This document shows positions 14,025-15,650 of a stretch of DNA of 15,650 nucleotides, in pieces; position 1 is the first letter of the stretch, and every line of letters begins with the position of its first letter. The DNA is from JAAYRG01 sp964643255. Its GTDB lineage: Bacteria; Bacillota; Clostridia; Lachnospirales; Lachnospiraceae. The DNA lies in the NCBI GenBank assembly GCA_964643255.1, contig CAZXSM010000052.1, positions 1-15,650 on the forward strand, in the 5' to 3' direction. The position numbers and the translations under genes were made by a program. A model generated the notes under the pieces. It searched no databases. It saw only the letters and a list, made by a program, of their open reading frames with translations, and had not been told where the DNA came from.

Positions 14025-15035
14025 ATGGTATCTTTAAAAGAAATAGCGTCAAAGTGTAATGTTTCAATAGCTACTGTAAGTAAAGCTCTTAACAATCACA
14101 GTGACATAGGTTTAGAGACAAAAAAAAGGGTAAAAAGAGTAGCTAAGGAAATGGGATACTTTCCAAACTCTGCTGCCAGATCTTTGAAAACAAATCGTAC
14201 ATATAATATAGGTGTTTTATTTCAGGATGAAGCTAATAGTGGTTTAACCCATGAATACTTTTCTAATATCTTACAGAATTTTAAAACATCTGTTGAGGAT
14301 AAGGGGTACGATTTGACTTTCATTAATCAGAACATAGGTGAATACAAAAACATGACCTATTATGAGCATTGCTTATATAGGAACTTCGACGGTGTAATAA
14401 TTGCATGTATTGATTTTGACGAAGAAGAAGTCTTTGAATTAATTAATGGCAATATTCCTGTTGTGACAATAGACTATGTTTTTAATAATCGTTCCGCGGT
14501 ACTATCTAATAACTCTAATGGAGTTAAACAATTAGTAAACTATATCTGTGACCAGGGACATGAAAAGATTGCATTTATTCATGGTAAAGATTCAGCAGTA
14601 ACAAGAGAGCGTCTTGGTAGTTTTCACAGAACGGTTTCTGAGGCTGGACTAAGTATACCGAAAGAATACATAAGAGAATGTGCCTATTTAGATTCGGAAG
14701 AAGCAGGTAGAGTTACTAAGGAAATTTTGGAACTTGATGACAAACCAACCTGTATTATGTATCCAGACGATTTCGCTGCCTTAGGTGGCATTATGACAAT
14801 TCGAAAAAAGGGATACAGAATACCAGAAGACATTTCTGTGGTAGGATATGACGGCTTATCATTATCAAAAGCAATCTCACCAACCCTAACAACTCTTGTA
14901 CAAGATACAAAAGCTATAGGGGAGAGTGCAGCAAAGTGCTTAATCAATGAAATTGAGAACCCGAAACTTGCTTATCCAGAAAGAATATCTATTCATGGAC
15001 ACCTTCAAAAAGGTGAAACTGTAAAATCATTATAA
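14025..15035 (+). CDS. LacI-family transcriptional regulator
   Basis: This 336-residue protein has the LacI architecture. The N-terminal helix-turn-helix (VSLKEIASKCNVSIATVSKALN, residues 2-23) is followed by the hinge region around 48-60 and a periplasmic-binding-type sugar domain from about 61, ending with DTKAIGESAAKCLINEI. I chose ATG 14025 because AAGGAG at 14011-14016 is 8 bases away; ATG 14019 is only 2 bases from it. The gene lies between cellobiose phosphorylase (divergent) and a sugar-binding lipoprotein gene 19 bases downstream. The ligand is therefore likely cellobiose or another cello-oligosaccharide, with repression released when the sugar is present. Both identical operators flank the divergent promoters. 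Confidence 0.9.
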   Translation: MVSLKEIASKCNVSIATVSKALNNHSDIGLETKKRVKRVAKEMGYFPNSAARSLKTNRTYNIGVLFQDEANSGLTHEYFSNILQNFKTSVEDKGYDLTFINQNIGEYKNMTYYEHCLYRNFDGVIIACIDFDEEEVFELINGNIPVVTIDYVFNNRSAVLSNNSNGVKQLVNYICDQGHEKIAFIHGKDSAVTRERLGSFHRTVSEAGLSIPKEYIRECAYLDSEEAGRVTKEILELDDKPTCIMYPDDFAALGGIMTIRKKGYRIPEDISVVGYDGLSLSKAISPTLTTLVQDTKAIGESAAKCLINEIENPKLAYPERISIHGHLQKGETVKSL

Positions 15036-15054
15036 AATTATGAGGAGGATTTAT

Positions 15055-15650
15055 ATGAAAAAGAAGTTGACTTTATTGGTTGTATTGGCTCTTATTGGAA
15101 GTATGTTTTTAGTAGGATGTGGAGGGTCAGATATTGATGAACCTGTAGATAATGCTACTGAAGAACCAGAAGCACCAGCTGATGATACCGATGATGCTGA
15201 TGATGTTGAAGAACCTGAAGAAACTGAAGAGGAAGAAGAGGTTGTAGAATCTGAAGAAGGTAAAGTTCTTAGAATTTACTGCTGGAACGAAGAATTCCAA
15301 GATAGATTTAATGACTATTATGCAGACAAATTACCAGAAGGAATAGAAGTAGACTGGGTAATTACACCTAATGAAGGTAATGCATATCAAGACAAATTAG
15401 ATCAAGATCTTATTAATCAAGAAAACGTAGATGCAGATGAAAAAATAGACTTATTCCTTGTTGAAGCAGACTATGCATTAAAATATGTTAACACAGACTA
15501 TACATTAGATGTAGTAGCTGATATTGGATTAACTGATGATGATTTATCACAACAATATGACTATACTAAAGAAATTGTATCAGATGAAAATGGTGTGTTA
15601 AAAGGTGTTACTTGGCAAGCAACTCCAGGACTTTTTGCATATAGACGTTC
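15055..15650 (+). CDS. sugar ABC transporter substrate-binding lipoprotein (partial)
   Basis: The first 198 residues are present; the rest lies beyond the window. The N-terminus is a lipoprotein signal, basic MKKK then a hydrophobic stretch ending in the lipobox LVGC with C22 as lipid anchor. Residues 26-68 form a long linker made mostly of Asp and Glu with some Pro, and the binding domain starts near residue 70 (GKVLRIYCWNEEFQDRFNDYY), as in extracellular carbohydrate-binding proteins. GAGGAGG at 15042-15048 supports the start. It follows the LacI gene closely and probably shares its transcript. Permease genes are expected just beyond the window. Its likely sugar is cellobiose or a cello-oligosaccharide, inferred from the phosphorylase next door. 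Confidence 0.85.
   Translation, partial: MKKKLTLLVVLALIGSMFLVGCGGSDIDEPVDNATEEPEAPADDTDDADDVEEPEETEEEEEVVESEEGKVLRIYCWNEEFQDRFNDYYADKLPEGIEVDWVITPNEGNAYQDKLDQDLINQENVDADEKIDLFLVEADYALKYVNTDYTLDVVADIGLTDDDLSQQYDYTKEIVSDENGVLKGVTWQATPGLFAYRR

Noticed and set aside
1..15650. Mobile elements, prophage, CRISPR arrays, toxin-antitoxin pairs or defence genes
   Set aside because: No transposase, integrase, repeat-spacer array or related protein motif was seen; the window looks like ordinary chromosome in separate metabolic operons.

Overview
The window reads as chromosomal DNA from an AT-rich anaerobic Gram-positive bacterium of the class Clostridia. The signs are strong AGGAGG-type ribosome binding sites, a T-box leader, ECF-type vitamin transporter S components, an oxygen-sensitive ferredoxin-dependent oxidoreductase, and a cellobiose phosphorylase that closely resembles the Clostridium thermocellum type from memory. 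No tRNA, rRNA, insertion sequence, phage gene or CRISPR array was seen.

Layout. (1) 1-1628, plus strand: three tightly packed genes for a queuine lyase-like radical SAM protein, a QueT-family ECF S component and a DUF3842 protein. This looks like a queuosine-precursor salvage operon. The first bases of the window may be the tail of a preQ1-type riboswitch. (2) 1768-2466, minus strand: a second ECF S component of unknown substrate, behind a good promoter, two leader hairpins and a strong intrinsic terminator placed before the gene. It looks like an attenuator or riboswitch that I cannot assign to a class. (3) 2525-6736, plus strand: a patatin-like lipid hydrolase, then a large membrane GGDEF-EAL protein for cyclic di-GMP turnover. 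(4) 6747-10836, plus strand: promoter, complete T-box leader with a UGG (Trp) specifier, then iorA, iorB and a phenylacetate-CoA ligase family gene. (5) 10901-11080, minus strand: a 59-residue uncharacterised protein. (6) 11316-15650: cellobiose phosphorylase on minus, divergent from a LacI-family repressor and a truncated sugar-binding lipoprotein gene on plus, with two identical 16-bp operators in the divergent region.

The most interesting part is region 4. A tryptophan T-box should switch genes on when charged tRNA-Trp runs low. That does not fit amino acid breakdown. It fits the reverse route, in which indoleacetate is activated to its CoA thioester by the ligase and reductively carboxylated by IorAB to indolepyruvate, which is then transaminated to tryptophan. 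Second in interest are the unassigned attenuator at 2329-2466 and the queuine salvage operon with its DUF3842 partner.

All family assignments come from reading motifs by eye and from memory of the families; no database search was run.
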